A stretch of 64,000 nt of DNA from Butyrivibrio sp. INlla18 (GTDB taxonomy: Bacteria; Bacillota; Clostridia; Lachnospirales; Lachnospiraceae). This document shows, piece by piece, positions 1 to 9,007 of the stretch (the stretch's first letter is position 1; each line of letters begins with the position of its first letter). A model generated the notes under the pieces. That model was not told where the DNA came from. It did no database searches and worked only from the letters and a program-made list of their open reading frames with translations. Where the stretch lies: the NCBI RefSeq assembly GCF_900103635.1, contig NZ_FMXK01000005.1, positions 222,136 to 286,135 of the forward strand. Direction: 5' to 3'. Both the position numbers and the translations under genes were made by a program.

Positions 1-480
1 GCTGGACTGCAATTTTTCTTCCTGCTTTTTGAGGTACAGATACTGCTTCTTGAGGACTCTGGTCTGATCGTCTACCTGAGTTTCAAGGTTATTCTTGTGG
101 TCATAGAGTTCTATTGTTCTAGACACACGTCTATCAACGATAACAGGATCAAAAGGCTTATGGATAACATCAGCAGCGCCCTTCTGATAACTGTTTCTCT
201 CAGCCTCAGTAGAAGTATCTGCTGTGATCATAAGTACAGGGATAGTCTCATTTAAATTATCCTTTTCTGTCATAGCCTCCAAAACAGCGTAGCCATCCAT
301 TTCTGGCATGACAATATCAAGAAGGATAGCGGCAAGCTTGCCTTCGTTCTCTTCCATCATCTTGATAGCTTCTACGCCATTTCCAGCTTCAAGGATATTA
401 TATTTTTCTTTGAATATCTCTGCCAGAATGCCTCTGTTGATCTCATTATCATCAACAACAAGAATATAGCGATCTGCCAT
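1..480 (-). CDS. Response regulator, receiver domain (C-terminus cut by window edge)
   Basis: The visible 160 residues form a CheY-like receiver domain. The acidic pocket is Asp10/Asp11, the phospho-acceptor is Asp55 (in LLDIVMPEMDG), and the switch residues are Thr86 and Lys108 (HKPFDP). After the receiver comes a charged, probably coiled-coil linker (about residues 120-160) that runs off the window with no stop codon, so an output domain (GGDEF, HD-GYP or kinase type) is expected beyond the edge. The ATG at 478-480 is preceded by a GGAGGTATGT ribosome site. The next gene upstream (the lone thiolase) stops 31 nt away, so co-transcription is possible. The output function cannot be named. Confidence 0.85.
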   Translation of the reverse strand, partial: MADRYILVVDDNEINRGILAEIFKEKYNILEAGNGVEAIKMMEENEGKLAAILLDIVMPEMDGYAVLEAMTEKDNLNETIPVLMITADTSTEAERNSYQKGAADVIHKPFDPVIVDRRVSRTIELYDHKNNLETQVDDQTRVLKKQYLYLKKQEEKLQSS

Positions 481-511
481 ACATACCTCCGTCAAAAGAA
501 GTAGTGAAGTA

Positions 512-1693
512 TCAGCGCTCTACTATTGCAGCGCATCCCATTCCGCCGCCTACGCAAAGAGTAGCAAGACCCTTGTGTGCGTCACGTCTCTGCATCTCGT
601 AAAGAAGAGAAACAAGGATTCTGTTTCCTGAGCATCCTACTGGATGTCCAAGTGCAATAGCGCCACCGTTAACATTAAGTACATCATTGCTAAATCCAAG
701 GTCGTGCTGAACAGCAACTGACTGTGCAGCAAAAGCCTCATTTGCTTCTATAAGTTCGAAGTCACCGATTGAATATCCTGCCTTCTTCATAACCTTCTGT
801 GTAGCAGCTACAGGTCCGATACCCATGATGCTAGGCTCAACACCTGCAAGCTCACCAGCGATCCATGTTCCTAAAGGCTTAACTCCGAGCTCTTTTGCCT
901 TCTCTTCACTCATAACGATGATCGCAGAAGCTGCATCATTGATTCCTGAAGAGTTAGCTGCTGTAACTACGCCGCCATCTTTCTTGAATGCTGGCTTAAG
1001 ATGTGAGATGCCTTCAACAGTAACGCCCTTTCTTGGTCCCTCATCTGTATCAAATACGATAGTACCTTTCTTGGTCTTGATCTCTACAGGTACGATCTCT
1101 TCTTTGAACTTACCTTCTGCAATAGCCTTTTCAGCCTTGTTCTGTGACCAAGCAGCAAACTCATCAAGCTGCTCTCTTGTAAGGTGCCACTGCTCAGCAA
1201 TGTTCTCAGCTGTGATACCCATATGATATCCGCCAAATGCATCTGTAAGTGCATCCCTGATCATAGCATCCTGAAGCTCGCCTGAACCCATTCTGTATCC
1301 ATAACGACCCTGCTGCATGAGATAAGGAGCCATTGACATGTTCTCCATACCACCTGCTACGATGATGTCTGCATCGCCCATTCCAATGAGCTTAGCAGCA
1401 AGGTTTACGCAGTGAAGTCCTGATCCGCAAAGTACGTTGATAGTTGTTGCTGGTACCTCTACAGGAATACCTGCATTGATAGCTGCCTGTCTAGCTGGGT
1501 TCTGTCCAAGTCCTGCCTGGATTACACATCCCATGTATACTTCATCAACCTGCTCTGGTTTAACGCCTGCTCTCTTAAGAGCCTCCTTAACAACGATTGC
1601 TCCAAGAGCTGGTGCTGGTGTTGTTGATAATGTTCCACCCATTGTTCCGATAGCTGTTCTACAAGCTCCGGCCAAAACTACTTTTCTTGCCAT
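512..1693 (-). CDS. Acetyl-CoA C-acetyltransferase (thiolase), stand-alone copy
   Basis: A cytosolic thiolase II that condenses two acetyl-CoA into acetoacetyl-CoA. At 393 aa it has the usual length. Nucleophile Cys89 lies in NVLCGSG, the active-site His in [11 protein letters not shown], and the second Cys in CVGGGMGCA near the C-terminus. It is a close paralogue of the thiolase at 10786-11976: the N-termini align without gaps through the active-site Cys. This copy is outside the butyrate operon, separated from it by the cobalt transporter and mtnA. The ATG at 1691-1693 follows a CGGAGGAAG site. It may supply extra acetoacetyl-CoA or take longer substrates; the sequence does not decide. Confidence 0.95.
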   Translation of the reverse strand: MARKVVLAGACRTAIGTMGGTLSTTPAPALGAIVVKEALKRAGVKPEQVDEVYMGCVIQAGLGQNPARQAAINAGIPVEVPATTINVLCGSGLHCVNLAAKLIGMGDADIIVAGGMENMSMAPYLMQQGRYGYRMGSGELQDAMIRDALTDAFGGYHMGITAENIAEQWHLTREQLDEFAAWSQNKAEKAIAEGKFKEEIVPVEIKTKKGTIVFDTDEGPRKGVTVEGISHLKPAFKKDGGVVTAANSSGINDAASAIIVMSEEKAKELGVKPLGTWIAGELAGVEPSIMGIGPVAATQKVMKKAGYSIGDFELIEANEAFAAQSVAVQHDLGFSNDVLNVNGGAIALGHPVGCSGNRILVSLLYEMQRRDAHKGLATLCVGGGMGCAAIVER

Positions 1694-1726
1694 ATTATAT
1701 CTTCCTCCGTTTTTGTGAATTAAAAG

Positions 1727-1760
1727 AAGTGGTAGAGCCCGCTATGACCTCATACCACTT
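1727..1760 (-). terminator. Putative terminator hairpin after cbiO
   Basis: Inverted repeat AAGTGGTA / TACCACTT (1727-1734, 1753-1760), with an inner GAG/CTC pairing. On the minus strand it is followed by CTTTTAATT. It lies between the cobalt transporter and the lone thiolase. A second small palindrome, AGCCTATAGGCT, is at 1777-1788. The T-run is weak, so readthrough is likely. Confidence 0.45.
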
Positions 1761-1823
1761 TTATTCTACCATTACTAGCCTATAGGCTCAATGTTTTTAC
1801 ATATTTTTTTATCGTTTTATTGA

Positions 1824-2576
1824 TTATATTTGTCGAGTATATAAACTAAGAGGAAGCTCTAGGCCATGAGTTTCCAGAAGTTTTTTATCACGCAATATCG
1901 TATTAGTATCCCCATCAGCAATAATGCGGCCTTCATCCAAAAGAATCGTCCTCTTGCAGGTATCCATGATGAAATCAAGGTCATGAGAGGTAATGATCTT
2001 AAGAACATCTAGTTCATTAAGTATACCTATCAGATTTCTTCTGTTCCTAGGATCAAGGGCGATAGAAGGTTCATCCATGATGATGATATCAGGCTCCATG
2101 GAAAGGATCGTAGCTATAGAGGAAAGCTTTTTTTCGCCGCCAGAAAGCTTATAGGTGTGCTTATCTCTAATATGTGTAGCATGTACCTTCTCAAGAGCTT
2201 CAGTAACCCTTCTTTGGACCTCGTCCTCTGAAAGCCCATAGTTACGAGGGCCGAAAGCTACGTCATCTTCTACTTTAGACAAAAAGAGCTGACTATCAGA
2301 GTCTTGAAAAACAAATCCTACATGCTCTCTGATATGATTTAAGTTCTTTTTATTGACTTCATGGCCCGCTACTGTGAGCTTACCTGTGTAATCAAGCTTA
2401 AGCCCCACTAATAGCTTCATAAGAGTTGACTTGCCGATTCCATTTGCTCCTATTACGCCTATACTCTCGCCATCTCTAGCTGTCAGACTTATATCCTGAA
2501 GTACGTTATTACCATCTTCATAGGTAAAGCTTAAGTTTTCAATTTTTAACAGTTCTCCGTGTATACCAGTCTTCAT
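1824..2576 (-). CDS. cbiO: ECF cobalt/nickel transporter ATP-binding protein
   Basis: The ATPase subunit of an energy-coupling-factor importer. It has Walker A GANGIGKST (43-51), signature LSGGEKK, Walker B IIIMDEPSIALD and H-loop TSHD. The start at 2574-2576 is preferred over an upstream in-frame codon at 2618 because it has a GGTGGAGAG ribosome site about 8 nt upstream and overlaps the cbiQ stop as ATGA (translational coupling). This gives 250 aa, normal for the family. It works with CbiQ and the CbiM substrate protein upstream. Co versus Ni specificity is not resolved by sequence. Confidence 0.93.
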   Translation of the reverse strand: MKTGIHGELLKIENLSFTYEDGNNVLQDISLTARDGESIGVIGANGIGKSTLMKLLVGLKLDYTGKLTVAGHEVNKKNLNHIREHVGFVFQDSDSQLFLSKVEDDVAFGPRNYGLSEDEVQRRVTEALEKVHATHIRDKHTYKLSGGEKKLSSIATILSMEPDIIIMDEPSIALDPRNRRNLIGILNELDVLKIITSHDLDFIMDTCKRTILLDEGRIIADGDTNTILRDKKLLETHGLELPLSLYTRQI

Positions 2577-3346
2577 AAAATAACTCTCCACCTGATCAAA
2601 ATAAAGATCACAATCCATACAACAGGAAAGATAATATCTGTTTTCTTAACCCTCTTTTTGACTGTGTTGAAATCCCCTTTAAAGCCTCTAAGAAGCATAC
2701 TTTCATATACTCGTTCTGCTCTGTCCATACTTCGAAGCAGCCACTGTCCAACAAGAGTTCCCCAGGCGCTATAGTGGATACCTTTTTGTGATGGTGCCCT
2801 CAAACTATAAGCTGTTGTGATCCTGCCTGCTTCCTCAGCCATAACTCCAAAGTATCTGTAGATCAGCATAATGACTACTATCATTATCTTAGGCATCTTT
2901 ATACAACCAAACGCATAGCATATGTCATCAATAGATGTTGTTATTATAAGGCTGTAGGCTGCAAGCACTGTATAGAAGCCTTTGATCACAAGTGTGACCA
3001 TAGAAAGCATTCCAGTAGTTATTCCAAGTTTACCGATATAGAAAAGAACTGTTTTATCAAAAAAAGGATTGAATATACCAACGAATATTACTAAAGGCAA
3101 AACAAGCCTCATTCGGTATATCCCATCCCTAAACGACAGGTCACCTACCACAAATATGAACACCAGATACACTGACATAAGGATCAGTGTAACGATATCA
3201 TACTTGTTTATAGATGCCACTAAAACTATGTATAAAATGCTAACAAGCAGCTTTCCCAAAGGATGAAGTTCATTCACCCAATGAGAACGCTGCTGCATTT
3301 CTTGAATTTTACTTAATTCATTTAGATTCTTTTCAATAGAACTCAT
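2573..3346 (-). CDS. cbiQ: ECF transporter transmembrane protein
   Basis: A 257-aa EcfT/CbiQ-type membrane scaffold coupling the CbiM-type substrate protein to the CbiO ATPase. It has about five hydrophobic segments, and C-terminal cytoplasmic helices carry the EcfT coupling-type motifs (AERVYESMLLRGF, with an earlier TTAYSLRAPS segment). The gene starts 15 nt after cbiM ends and overlaps cbiO by 4 nt, so cbiM-cbiQ-cbiO is one operon. Family assignment is firm; the metal is inferred from the neighbouring CbiM. Confidence 0.92.
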   Translation of the reverse strand: MSSIEKNLNELSKIQEMQQRSHWVNELHPLGKLLVSILYIVLVASINKYDIVTLILMSVYLVFIFVVGDLSFRDGIYRMRLVLPLVIFVGIFNPFFDKTVLFYIGKLGITTGMLSMVTLVIKGFYTVLAAYSLIITTSIDDICYAFGCIKMPKIMIVVIMLIYRYFGVMAEEAGRITTAYSLRAPSQKGIHYSAWGTLVGQWLLRSMDRAERVYESMLLRGFKGDFNTVKKRVKKTDIIFPVVWIVIFILIRWRVIL

Positions 3347-3361
3347 TTAATAAATCAGCTA

Positions 3362-4366
3362 TTAGTTCAAGGCATCTTTCTTCTTGAAGAACTTGAACGC
3401 ATAGCATGCTCCTACGGTAATAAGGACAACTACTATTGCTCCTACTATACCAGAAAAGCTTGTGCCGAGTACAGACTCACTATTAGAAAAGGCGTAATCA
3501 GGAAGAAGTGATGTAGTTTCCTGAATACCTGCTGCTGTTTCATAAGCTCCGCCAGTTGCCTCAAGCTCTGATGTTCCGGCAACCTGCTCCATAGACCACT
3601 CAAGTCCATCTGGGAATGCAGAAGCAAAAAGTGAAACAATACCGCCGCAGATAGCTGCAAGTACAGCAATAACAGCAATAGTGTTCTTAAATGACAATTT
3701 TCCTTCTTTGGCCTTTGTCTCTGAGCCAACGCCCCATAACAGTTCTGGTCTAGCCTCGTATACAAATACAAGTACTGCAGCTGTTATAAGTCCCTCAACA
3801 AATCCAATAGCCAGGTGAATTGGCTGCATAGTAGCTACAAAAACTGAGAATGGAAGCTCAGTTATACCTGATAAAAGAGTCTCAATAGTAACTGAGAAAG
3901 CTCCCATCTGAAGTGTAAGTACGCATCCTATAATTGATGCTGCGATTATCTTTGCCCTTGAGGCGCCTTTTTTCATGAATGGCTTCCATATCAGAAGCGC
4001 TCCAACAAAGCACCCGTAAAAGGCCATATTCCATATATTACATCCTAAAGCCAGTAATCCTCCGTCTGCAAATAAGAGGCACTGTACCAGTAATACTCCG
4101 ATCATAGTAAAGAATCCAGCGAAAGGTCCCAGCATTGCTGAAAGCATCATTCCTCCGCAAAGATGTCCCGAAGAGCCTGTTCCAGGAATTGTGAAGTTGA
4201 GCATCTGTGTTGCAAATACAAAAGCTCCCATAACTCCCATTACTGGAATCTTCTTTGGATCATTTTCTTCTCTGACTTTTTTAACAGAAAGACCTGCTGT
4301 TCCTGTTGATAAAACGTACATGGTGCCCGCAACTGCTGGAGCAACCAACGCATCTGCCATATGCAT
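3362..4366 (-). CDS. cbiM: Cobalt/nickel ECF substrate-binding membrane protein, CbiM with fused PDGLE (CbiN-like) domain
   Basis: The N-terminus MHMADAL is the CbiM/NikM metal-binding start: the N-terminal Met and His2 are known ligands of the family. About seven hydrophobic helices (residues 1-215) form the CbiM part. After a charged linker comes another helix, then FPDGLEW (the PDGLE motif), a roughly 45-residue external loop and a final helix ending in KKK. The PDGLE part is usually a separate CbiN/NikN protein, so this 334-aa protein is a fusion. It heads the cbiMQO operon and probably feeds cobalamin or nickel-enzyme synthesis. The leader upstream is rich in inverted repeats. Confidence 0.93.
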   Translation of the reverse strand: MHMADALVAPAVAGTMYVLSTGTAGLSVKKVREENDPKKIPVMGVMGAFVFATQMLNFTIPGTGSSGHLCGGMMLSAMLGPFAGFFTMIGVLLVQCLLFADGGLLALGCNIWNMAFYGCFVGALLIWKPFMKKGASRAKIIAASIIGCVLTLQMGAFSVTIETLLSGITELPFSVFVATMQPIHLAIGFVEGLITAAVLVFVYEARPELLWGVGSETKAKEGKLSFKNTIAVIAVLAAICGGIVSLFASAFPDGLEWSMEQVAGTSELEATGGAYETAAGIQETTSLLPDYAFSNSESVLGTSFSGIVGAIVVVLITVGACYAFKFFKKKDALN

Positions 4367-4404
4367 AACTTTTTTACCCCCATGGTACTCAAATTCTTGT
4401 TTTC

Positions 4405-4525
4405 GAAACTTATATGCGCGCTATATAAGTTTCTGTGTATATTTGTCTGGATATGAACAAAATACACCTTGGCAACATAATGAGTATAAGCCAAGAAAAA
4501 CAAGGCTCACAAGCCCCCTAGGGGG
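4405..4525 (-). promoter_or_regulatory. cbiM leader with stacked inverted repeats
   Basis: Between mtnA and cbiM are four dyads. They are GAAACTTATAT / ATATAAGTTTC (perfect 11-bp arms, 4405-4433), an imperfect GTGTAT..TTTGT / ACAAA.ATACAC pair (4435-4467), CTTGGC / GCCAAG (4468-4495) and CCCCCTAGGGGG (4514-4525). The last may end the mtnA transcript. The others could fold as a structured 5' leader or bind a metal-responsive repressor. No cobalamin-riboswitch box was recognised. Function is inferred. Confidence 0.4.
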
Positions 4526-4533
4526 ATATAAAT

Positions 4534-5619
4534 TTAGCTATTTTTGTGTTCTTCGAAGAGTTTCCTGATTGCCACATCATATGGAGCCTTGAGCACTCCA
4601 TACTCAGTTACGATTCCTGTGATCAGTTCGTTGTCTGTGACATCAAAGGCAGGGTTATATACCTTAACGCCTTCTGGAGCCATACGCTCTTTGTACCACA
4701 TCTCTGTAACTTCCTCAGGTTTACGCTGCTCAATATTGATATCATCACCAGTCTTGGTGTTAATGTCGATAGTTGAAGTTGGTGCGCATACATAGAAAGG
4801 TATTCCATATCTCTTAGCCACAGTTGCAACAACGCTTGTACCAATCTTGTTGGCAGCATCACCATTAGCCGCAACCCTGTCACATCCTACAAATATAGCA
4901 TTTATAGCACCTGTCTTCATAAGAGAAGCAGACATGTTATCGCATAAAAGAGTTGTATCTATTCCTGCAGAATGAAGCTCAAAGGCTGTAAGTCTTGCTC
5001 CCTGCAAAAGAGGTCTTGTCTCATCGCAGTATACCTTGATATTCATGCCCTTTTCATGAGCAAGATACATAGGCGCTGTAGCTGTTCCATACTTACAAGT
5101 AGCAAGCTGCCCAGCGTTGCAATGTGTCAAAAGACCATAACCATCATTTATGAGCTTTAAGCCATTTTCTCCGATACGTTTGCAAACATCGATATCCTCA
5201 GCCTTGATCCTCTCAGATTCTGCACGCATCTCTTCTATAGTTTTTGATAGGTCAAAAGACTTACCGGCTCCTGTAAACTCAACTACATGGCTTTCCATAC
5301 GCTTAAGAGCCCATGAAAGATTAACTGCTGTTGGTCTTGAAGAATTGAGATAATCACTCTTTTCCTTAAGCTCCGCCATGAATTCTTCATAGTTTCCAGT
5401 TTTAGAATGTTTCATAAGTAGATACAGTCCAAAACCTGCTGTAACACCAATAGCTGGCGCCCCTCTTACCTGTAAAAGATATATGGCATCCCATATCTCT
5501 TTGCCTGTATGAAGTCTTATAGTCTCAATAGTACCTGGTAAAAGAGTCTGATCTATGATCTCAATGGCATCATCCTCATCTACAAGTGCAACTGTCTCGT
5601 AATCTAAAATGCTTTTCAT
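4534..5619 (-). CDS. mtnA: S-methyl-5-thioribose-1-phosphate isomerase
   Basis: Converts 5-methylthioribose-1-phosphate to methylthioribulose-1-phosphate in methionine salvage. At 361 aa it matches the family. VRGAPAIGVTAG, the catalytic Cys167 in HCNAGQLAT, CDETRPLLQGARLTA and catalytic Asp247 in GCDRVAANGD are all present. The ATG at 5617-5619 has an AAGGAGCTAAT site. It lies 9 nt after the small Sel1-like gene and probably shares its transcript. No other salvage genes (mtnK, mtnB, mtnD) are nearby, so the enzyme may serve a shortened salvage route. Confidence 0.95.
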   Translation of the reverse strand: MKSILDYETVALVDEDDAIEIIDQTLLPGTIETIRLHTGKEIWDAIYLLQVRGAPAIGVTAGFGLYLLMKHSKTGNYEEFMAELKEKSDYLNSSRPTAVNLSWALKRMESHVVEFTGAGKSFDLSKTIEEMRAESERIKAEDIDVCKRIGENGLKLINDGYGLLTHCNAGQLATCKYGTATAPMYLAHEKGMNIKVYCDETRPLLQGARLTAFELHSAGIDTTLLCDNMSASLMKTGAINAIFVGCDRVAANGDAANKIGTSVVATVAKRYGIPFYVCAPTSTIDINTKTGDDINIEQRKPEEVTEMWYKERMAPEGVKVYNPAFDVTDNELITGIVTEYGVLKAPYDVAIRKLFEEHKNS

Positions 5620-5628
5620 ATTAGCTCC

Positions 5629-5823
5629 TTATAGTTTTCCCATCAATTCTTCTGCCACTTCACTGCCATGCTTTGCAGCATATGAAGCCCACTTCTTAGC
5701 TTTGGTAAGATTCTTTTCTCCATAATCGCCTTTATAATATCCAACTGCAATCTTCTCTGCAGCCTCTATACTTCCTTTTCCAGCCTTATCAATAAGGTCT
5801 AGTAGCTTTTGCTTCTTATCCAT
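5629..5823 (-). CDS. Small Sel1-like repeat protein
   Basis: A 64-aa acidic/basic cytosolic protein. The pattern AAEKIAVGYYKGDYGEK then AKKWASYAAKHGS matches one Sel1-like (TPR-related) repeat with a partial second one. Such repeats mediate protein contacts. No catalytic residues are seen. It has an AGGAT-type ribosome site and ends 9 nt before mtnA, so the two are probably co-transcribed. A possible promoter (TATAAT at 5857-5862) overlaps the preceding etfA terminator. Function unknown. Confidence 0.6.
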   Translation of the reverse strand: MDKKQKLLDLIDKAGKGSIEAAEKIAVGYYKGDYGEKNLTKAKKWASYAAKHGSEVAEELMGKL

Positions 5824-5866
5824 TTTGATCCTACTTTCTAAAAATTAACTTTAGTAATTATATACT

Positions 5867-5898
5867 AAAAAAGGAGCTCAGGCAAAAACCTGAGCTCC
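5867..5898 (-). terminator. Rho-independent terminator of the butyrate operon
   Basis: A perfect 10-bp stem, GGAGCTCAGG / CCTGAGCTCC (5873-5898), with a 6-nt loop. On the minus strand it is followed by six T (5867-5872). It lies 16 nt past the etfA stop and closes the thl-crt-hbd-bcd-etfB-etfA transcript. Confidence 0.93.
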
Positions 5899-5914
5899 TC
5901 AAAAATTCTATAAA

Positions 5915-6964
5915 TTAGTTCTTAGAAGCAAGAGCTTCCTTGATGCTCTTTGTAAGAGCTGGAACGATCTTGTTAAGATCTCCAACAACACCATAATCAG
6001 CTACATCAAAGATAGGAGCGTTCTCATCCTTGTTGATAGCGATGATGATATCTGACTCTTCCATACCTGCAACGTGCTGGATTGCTCCAGAAATACCGAT
6101 TGCGAAGTAGAGCTGTGGACGAACAGTCTTACCTGTCTGACCTACCTGAAGATCCTTTGGCTTCCAGCCTGAATCTACAACGGCACGTGAGCAAGAAACT
6201 GTTCCGTTAAGAGCCTCTGCAAGGTCATCAAGAATCTTGAAGTTCTCTGCAGAACCAACTCCACGACCACCAGATACAAGGATCTTTGCAGCCTGGATAT
6301 CAGCAACTGAAGAAGCTTCCTTAACGATCTTAACGATCTCTGTATAGCAGTTATTCTCTTCGAAACCTGGGTTGAACTCAACAACCTCAGCCTTAGCACC
6401 CTTAATAGGATCAATCTTCTGCATAACGCCTGGACGAACTGTAGCCATCTGAGGACGGAAGTCTGGGCAAGCGATTGTAGCGATTGTGTTACCACCGAAT
6501 GCAGGTCTTGTCATAAGGAGCTGTTTGTGCTTGGTCTCTCTAGCTGGTGATGGCTCAAGAGGGAAATCACCAATCTCAAGACTTGTACAGTCAGCTGTAA
6601 GACCTGTATGTACTCTTGATGATACTCTAGGGCCAAGATCTCTACCGATTGCTGTAGCACCAACAAGGAGGATCTCTGGCTTGTACTCATTGATAACAGA
6701 TGTAAGAGCGTGTGTGTAAGGCTCTGTTCTGTAATCCTTAAGTGCTGGATCATCAACTACGATTACTCTATCTGCACCATACTCTGCAAGCTTGTCAACA
6801 AGACCCTTAACATCGCTTCCAAGAAGTACAGCAGTTACTTTTTTCTCATCAAGGTCATTAGCAAGATCTTTTGCCTTGCCAAGAAGCTCAAGCGCGATGC
6901 TTGAAAGCTCATTGTCTACCTGCTGAGCAAATATAAATACACCCTTATATTCTTCTAAAGACAT
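5915..6964 (-). CDS. etfA: Electron transfer flavoprotein alpha subunit
   Basis: The 349-aa alpha subunit of the ETF complex that serves butyryl-CoA dehydrogenase. The C-terminal FAD-binding domain is clear: SGGRGVGSAENF, SRAVVDSGW, QVGQTGKTVRPQLY, GISGAIQH and INKDENAPIFDVADYG. The N-terminal half is the ETF alpha/beta-type domain. It follows etfB by 28 nt and is the last gene of the operon. Together with Bcd it is expected to bifurcate electrons from NADH to crotonyl-CoA and ferredoxin, as known for clostridial Bcd-Etf complexes; that activity is inferred from homology. Confidence 0.97.
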   Translation of the reverse strand: MSLEEYKGVFIFAQQVDNELSSIALELLGKAKDLANDLDEKKVTAVLLGSDVKGLVDKLAEYGADRVIVVDDPALKDYRTEPYTHALTSVINEYKPEILLVGATAIGRDLGPRVSSRVHTGLTADCTSLEIGDFPLEPSPARETKHKQLLMTRPAFGGNTIATIACPDFRPQMATVRPGVMQKIDPIKGAKAEVVEFNPGFEENNCYTEIVKIVKEASSVADIQAAKILVSGGRGVGSAENFKILDDLAEALNGTVSCSRAVVDSGWKPKDLQVGQTGKTVRPQLYFAIGISGAIQHVAGMEESDIIIAINKDENAPIFDVADYGVVGDLNKIVPALTKSIKEALASKN

Positions 6965-6992
6965 GACTTTTCTCCTTTTTCTTAAACAAATT

Positions 6993-7784
6993 TTAGATGA
7001 CGTGCTTCTCTGTAAGCTTACCTACGATATACTGAACTGCTTCGTCAGCTGAATCAGGAGTAACCTTTTCACCCTGACCCTTCTTAACCTTATCAGAAGC
7101 CTTTGCGATCTGTGTAGGTGATCCCTTAAGACCAAGGTTAGAATCGTCAACATCCTTAAGATCTGCTCTTCCCCAAACTGTAACTTCCTTGTCGAAAGCA
7201 TCGAAGATTCCGCCAGGAGTCATATATCTAGGCTCGTTGAGCTCTGAAAGAGCTGTTACAAGACAAGGCATCTTAGCCTTTACGATGTGATATCTATCCT
7301 CGAACTGTCTCTTAACTTCTACAGTTCCAGCCTTCTCATCAACCTTAATCTCTTCTGCGTATGAGATTACAGGAAGGTGAAGGTGCTCAGAAATCTGAGG
7401 ACCAACCTGAGCTGTATCACCATCGATAGCCTGACGGCCTGTGATGATGAGATCATAATCAAGATTTCTAAGTGCTCCAGCAATTGTTGAAGATGTTGCC
7501 CAAGTATCAGCACCACCGAGTACTCTATCTGTTACAAGAACAGCCTTATCAGCACCCATTGCCATAGCCTCTCTAAGAACAGCATCAGCCTTAGGAAGTC
7601 CCATAGTAAGAACTGTAACCTCTGCGCCATACTGATCCTTTAATCTAAGTGCTGCCTCAAGACCTGCTTTGTCATCAGGGTTCATGATAGCAAGCATTGC
7701 ACCTCTATCCAATGTTCCATCGGGTTTGAACTTAACGCCGCCCTTTGTATCAGGGACCTGCTTAATGCAAACTACAACTTTCAT
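6993..7784 (-). CDS. etfB: Electron transfer flavoprotein beta subunit
   Basis: The beta subunit of ETF. MKVVVCIKQVPDT is the standard N-terminus and ITGRQAIDGDTAQVGP the ETF-beta signature. The start at 7782-7784 is chosen because AGAAGGAGAC lies just upstream and homologues begin there; an in-frame upstream codon at 7811 would add nine residues with no support. This gives 263 aa. It sits between bcd and etfA. In bifurcating ETFs this subunit binds FAD at the nicotinamide-reactive site; the sequence is compatible with that but not proof. Confidence 0.97.
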   Translation of the reverse strand: MKVVVCIKQVPDTKGGVKFKPDGTLDRGAMLAIMNPDDKAGLEAALRLKDQYGAEVTVLTMGLPKADAVLREAMAMGADKAVLVTDRVLGGADTWATSSTIAGALRNLDYDLIITGRQAIDGDTAQVGPQISEHLHLPVISYAEEIKVDEKAGTVEVKRQFEDRYHIVKAKMPCLVTALSELNEPRYMTPGGIFDAFDKEVTVWGRADLKDVDDSNLGLKGSPTQIAKASDKVKKGQGEKVTPDSADEAVQYIVGKLTEKHVI

Positions 7785-7820
7785 TTTATTGTCTCCTTCT
7801 ATTATTCTCAAAATAAGTGA

Positions 7821-8981
7821 TTACTTTAACAGTGCACCAGAGATAACCATTCTCTGAACTTCTGAAGTTCCTTCGTAGATCTCTGTGATCTTAGCATCAC
7901 GCATCATACGCTCAACTTCGTACTCTCTGATGTAACCGTAACCACCATGGAGCTGTACAGCCTTAGTTGTAACATCCATAGCAACTTCTGCTGCGAAAAG
8001 CTTAGCCTTAGCAGCTTCTACAGAATAAACATCTTTCTTCTTCTTTGCATCTGCTGCGTTGTAAACAAGAAGTTTAGCAGCTTCGCACTGTGTTGCCATG
8101 TTAGCAAGCTGGAACTGTGTATTCTGGAAAGCGCCGATAGCTCTACCGAACTGCTTTCTCTCTTTTACGTACTCAACTGTTCTGTCAAGAGCACCCTCTG
8201 CAATACCAAGAGCCTGAGCAGCGATACCAATACGTCCGCCATCAAGAGTGTGCATAGCAATTGGGAATCCCTTTCCACGAGCACCAAGAAGGTTCTCTGC
8301 TGGGATATGGCAATCCTGGAAGATAAGCTCGTATGTTGATGAACCACGGATACCCATCTTGTTTTCCTTTGTACCGAATGTGAATCCAGGAGTTCCCTTC
8401 TCAACGATAAATGCTGAGAACTTCTTCTGCTTTCTACCCTTCTTGTCTTCTACGATATCTGTATAAGCGATGATGATATAAACATCAGCAACTTCACCGT
8501 TTGTGATAAAGCACTTAGATCCGTTAAGAACCCACTCTTTACCATCTTCTGTAAGAACAGCCTTTGTCTGAACGCCCTGAGCATCTGTACCAGCCATAGG
8601 CTCTGTAAGACCAAATGCGCCGAGCTTCTCACCCTTTGCAAGAGGTACAAGGTACTTCTGCTTCTGCTCTTCTGTACCATATGTAAGAATAGGATCGCAG
8701 CAAAGTGATGTGTGAGCAGATACGATAACTGCTGTTGTACCACAAACCTTTGCAAGCTCCTCTACACACATAACGTATGTAAGAGGGTCACAACCCTGTC
8801 CGCCATACTCCTTAGGGATAGGAATACCCATGAAACCATACTTCTGCATCTTCTTAACGGTTTCCATTGGGAATACCTCTGTCTCGTCAACCTCTATTGC
8901 GTTTGGCTTTACTTCTTTTTCTGCAAAATCTTTGAAAAGAGCTCTTGCCATTTCATGTTGCTGATCAAGCTGAAAATCCAT
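7821..8981 (-). CDS. bcd: Butyryl-CoA dehydrogenase
   Basis: A FAD acyl-CoA dehydrogenase reducing crotonyl-CoA to butyryl-CoA. The start at 8979-8981 is preferred because GGAGGAAAATATA precedes it; the codon at 8996 lies within that region and lacks a site. This gives 386 aa, normal length. [57 protein letters not shown] and the catalytic base Glu370 in YEGTSEVQR are visible. It is followed by etfB and etfA, its electron partners. This is the energy-conserving step of the pathway when coupled to ferredoxin reduction. Confidence 0.97.
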   Translation of the reverse strand: MDFQLDQQHEMARALFKDFAEKEVKPNAIEVDETEVFPMETVKKMQKYGFMGIPIPKEYGGQGCDPLTYVMCVEELAKVCGTTAVIVSAHTSLCCDPILTYGTEEQKQKYLVPLAKGEKLGAFGLTEPMAGTDAQGVQTKAVLTEDGKEWVLNGSKCFITNGEVADVYIIIAYTDIVEDKKGRKQKKFSAFIVEKGTPGFTFGTKENKMGIRGSSTYELIFQDCHIPAENLLGARGKGFPIAMHTLDGGRIGIAAQALGIAEGALDRTVEYVKERKQFGRAIGAFQNTQFQLANMATQCEAAKLLVYNAADAKKKKDVYSVEAAKAKLFAAEVAMDVTTKAVQLHGGYGYIREYEVERMMRDAKITEIYEGTSEVQRMVISGALLK

Positions 8982-9007
8982 TATATTTTCCTCCATTTAA
9001 TAAAATA

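Noticed and set aside
4367..4533. Cobalamin riboswitch upstream of cbiM
   Set aside because: Neither the B12 box (GCCACTG-type) nor other conserved cobalamin-aptamer sequences could be seen; only generic dyads are present.
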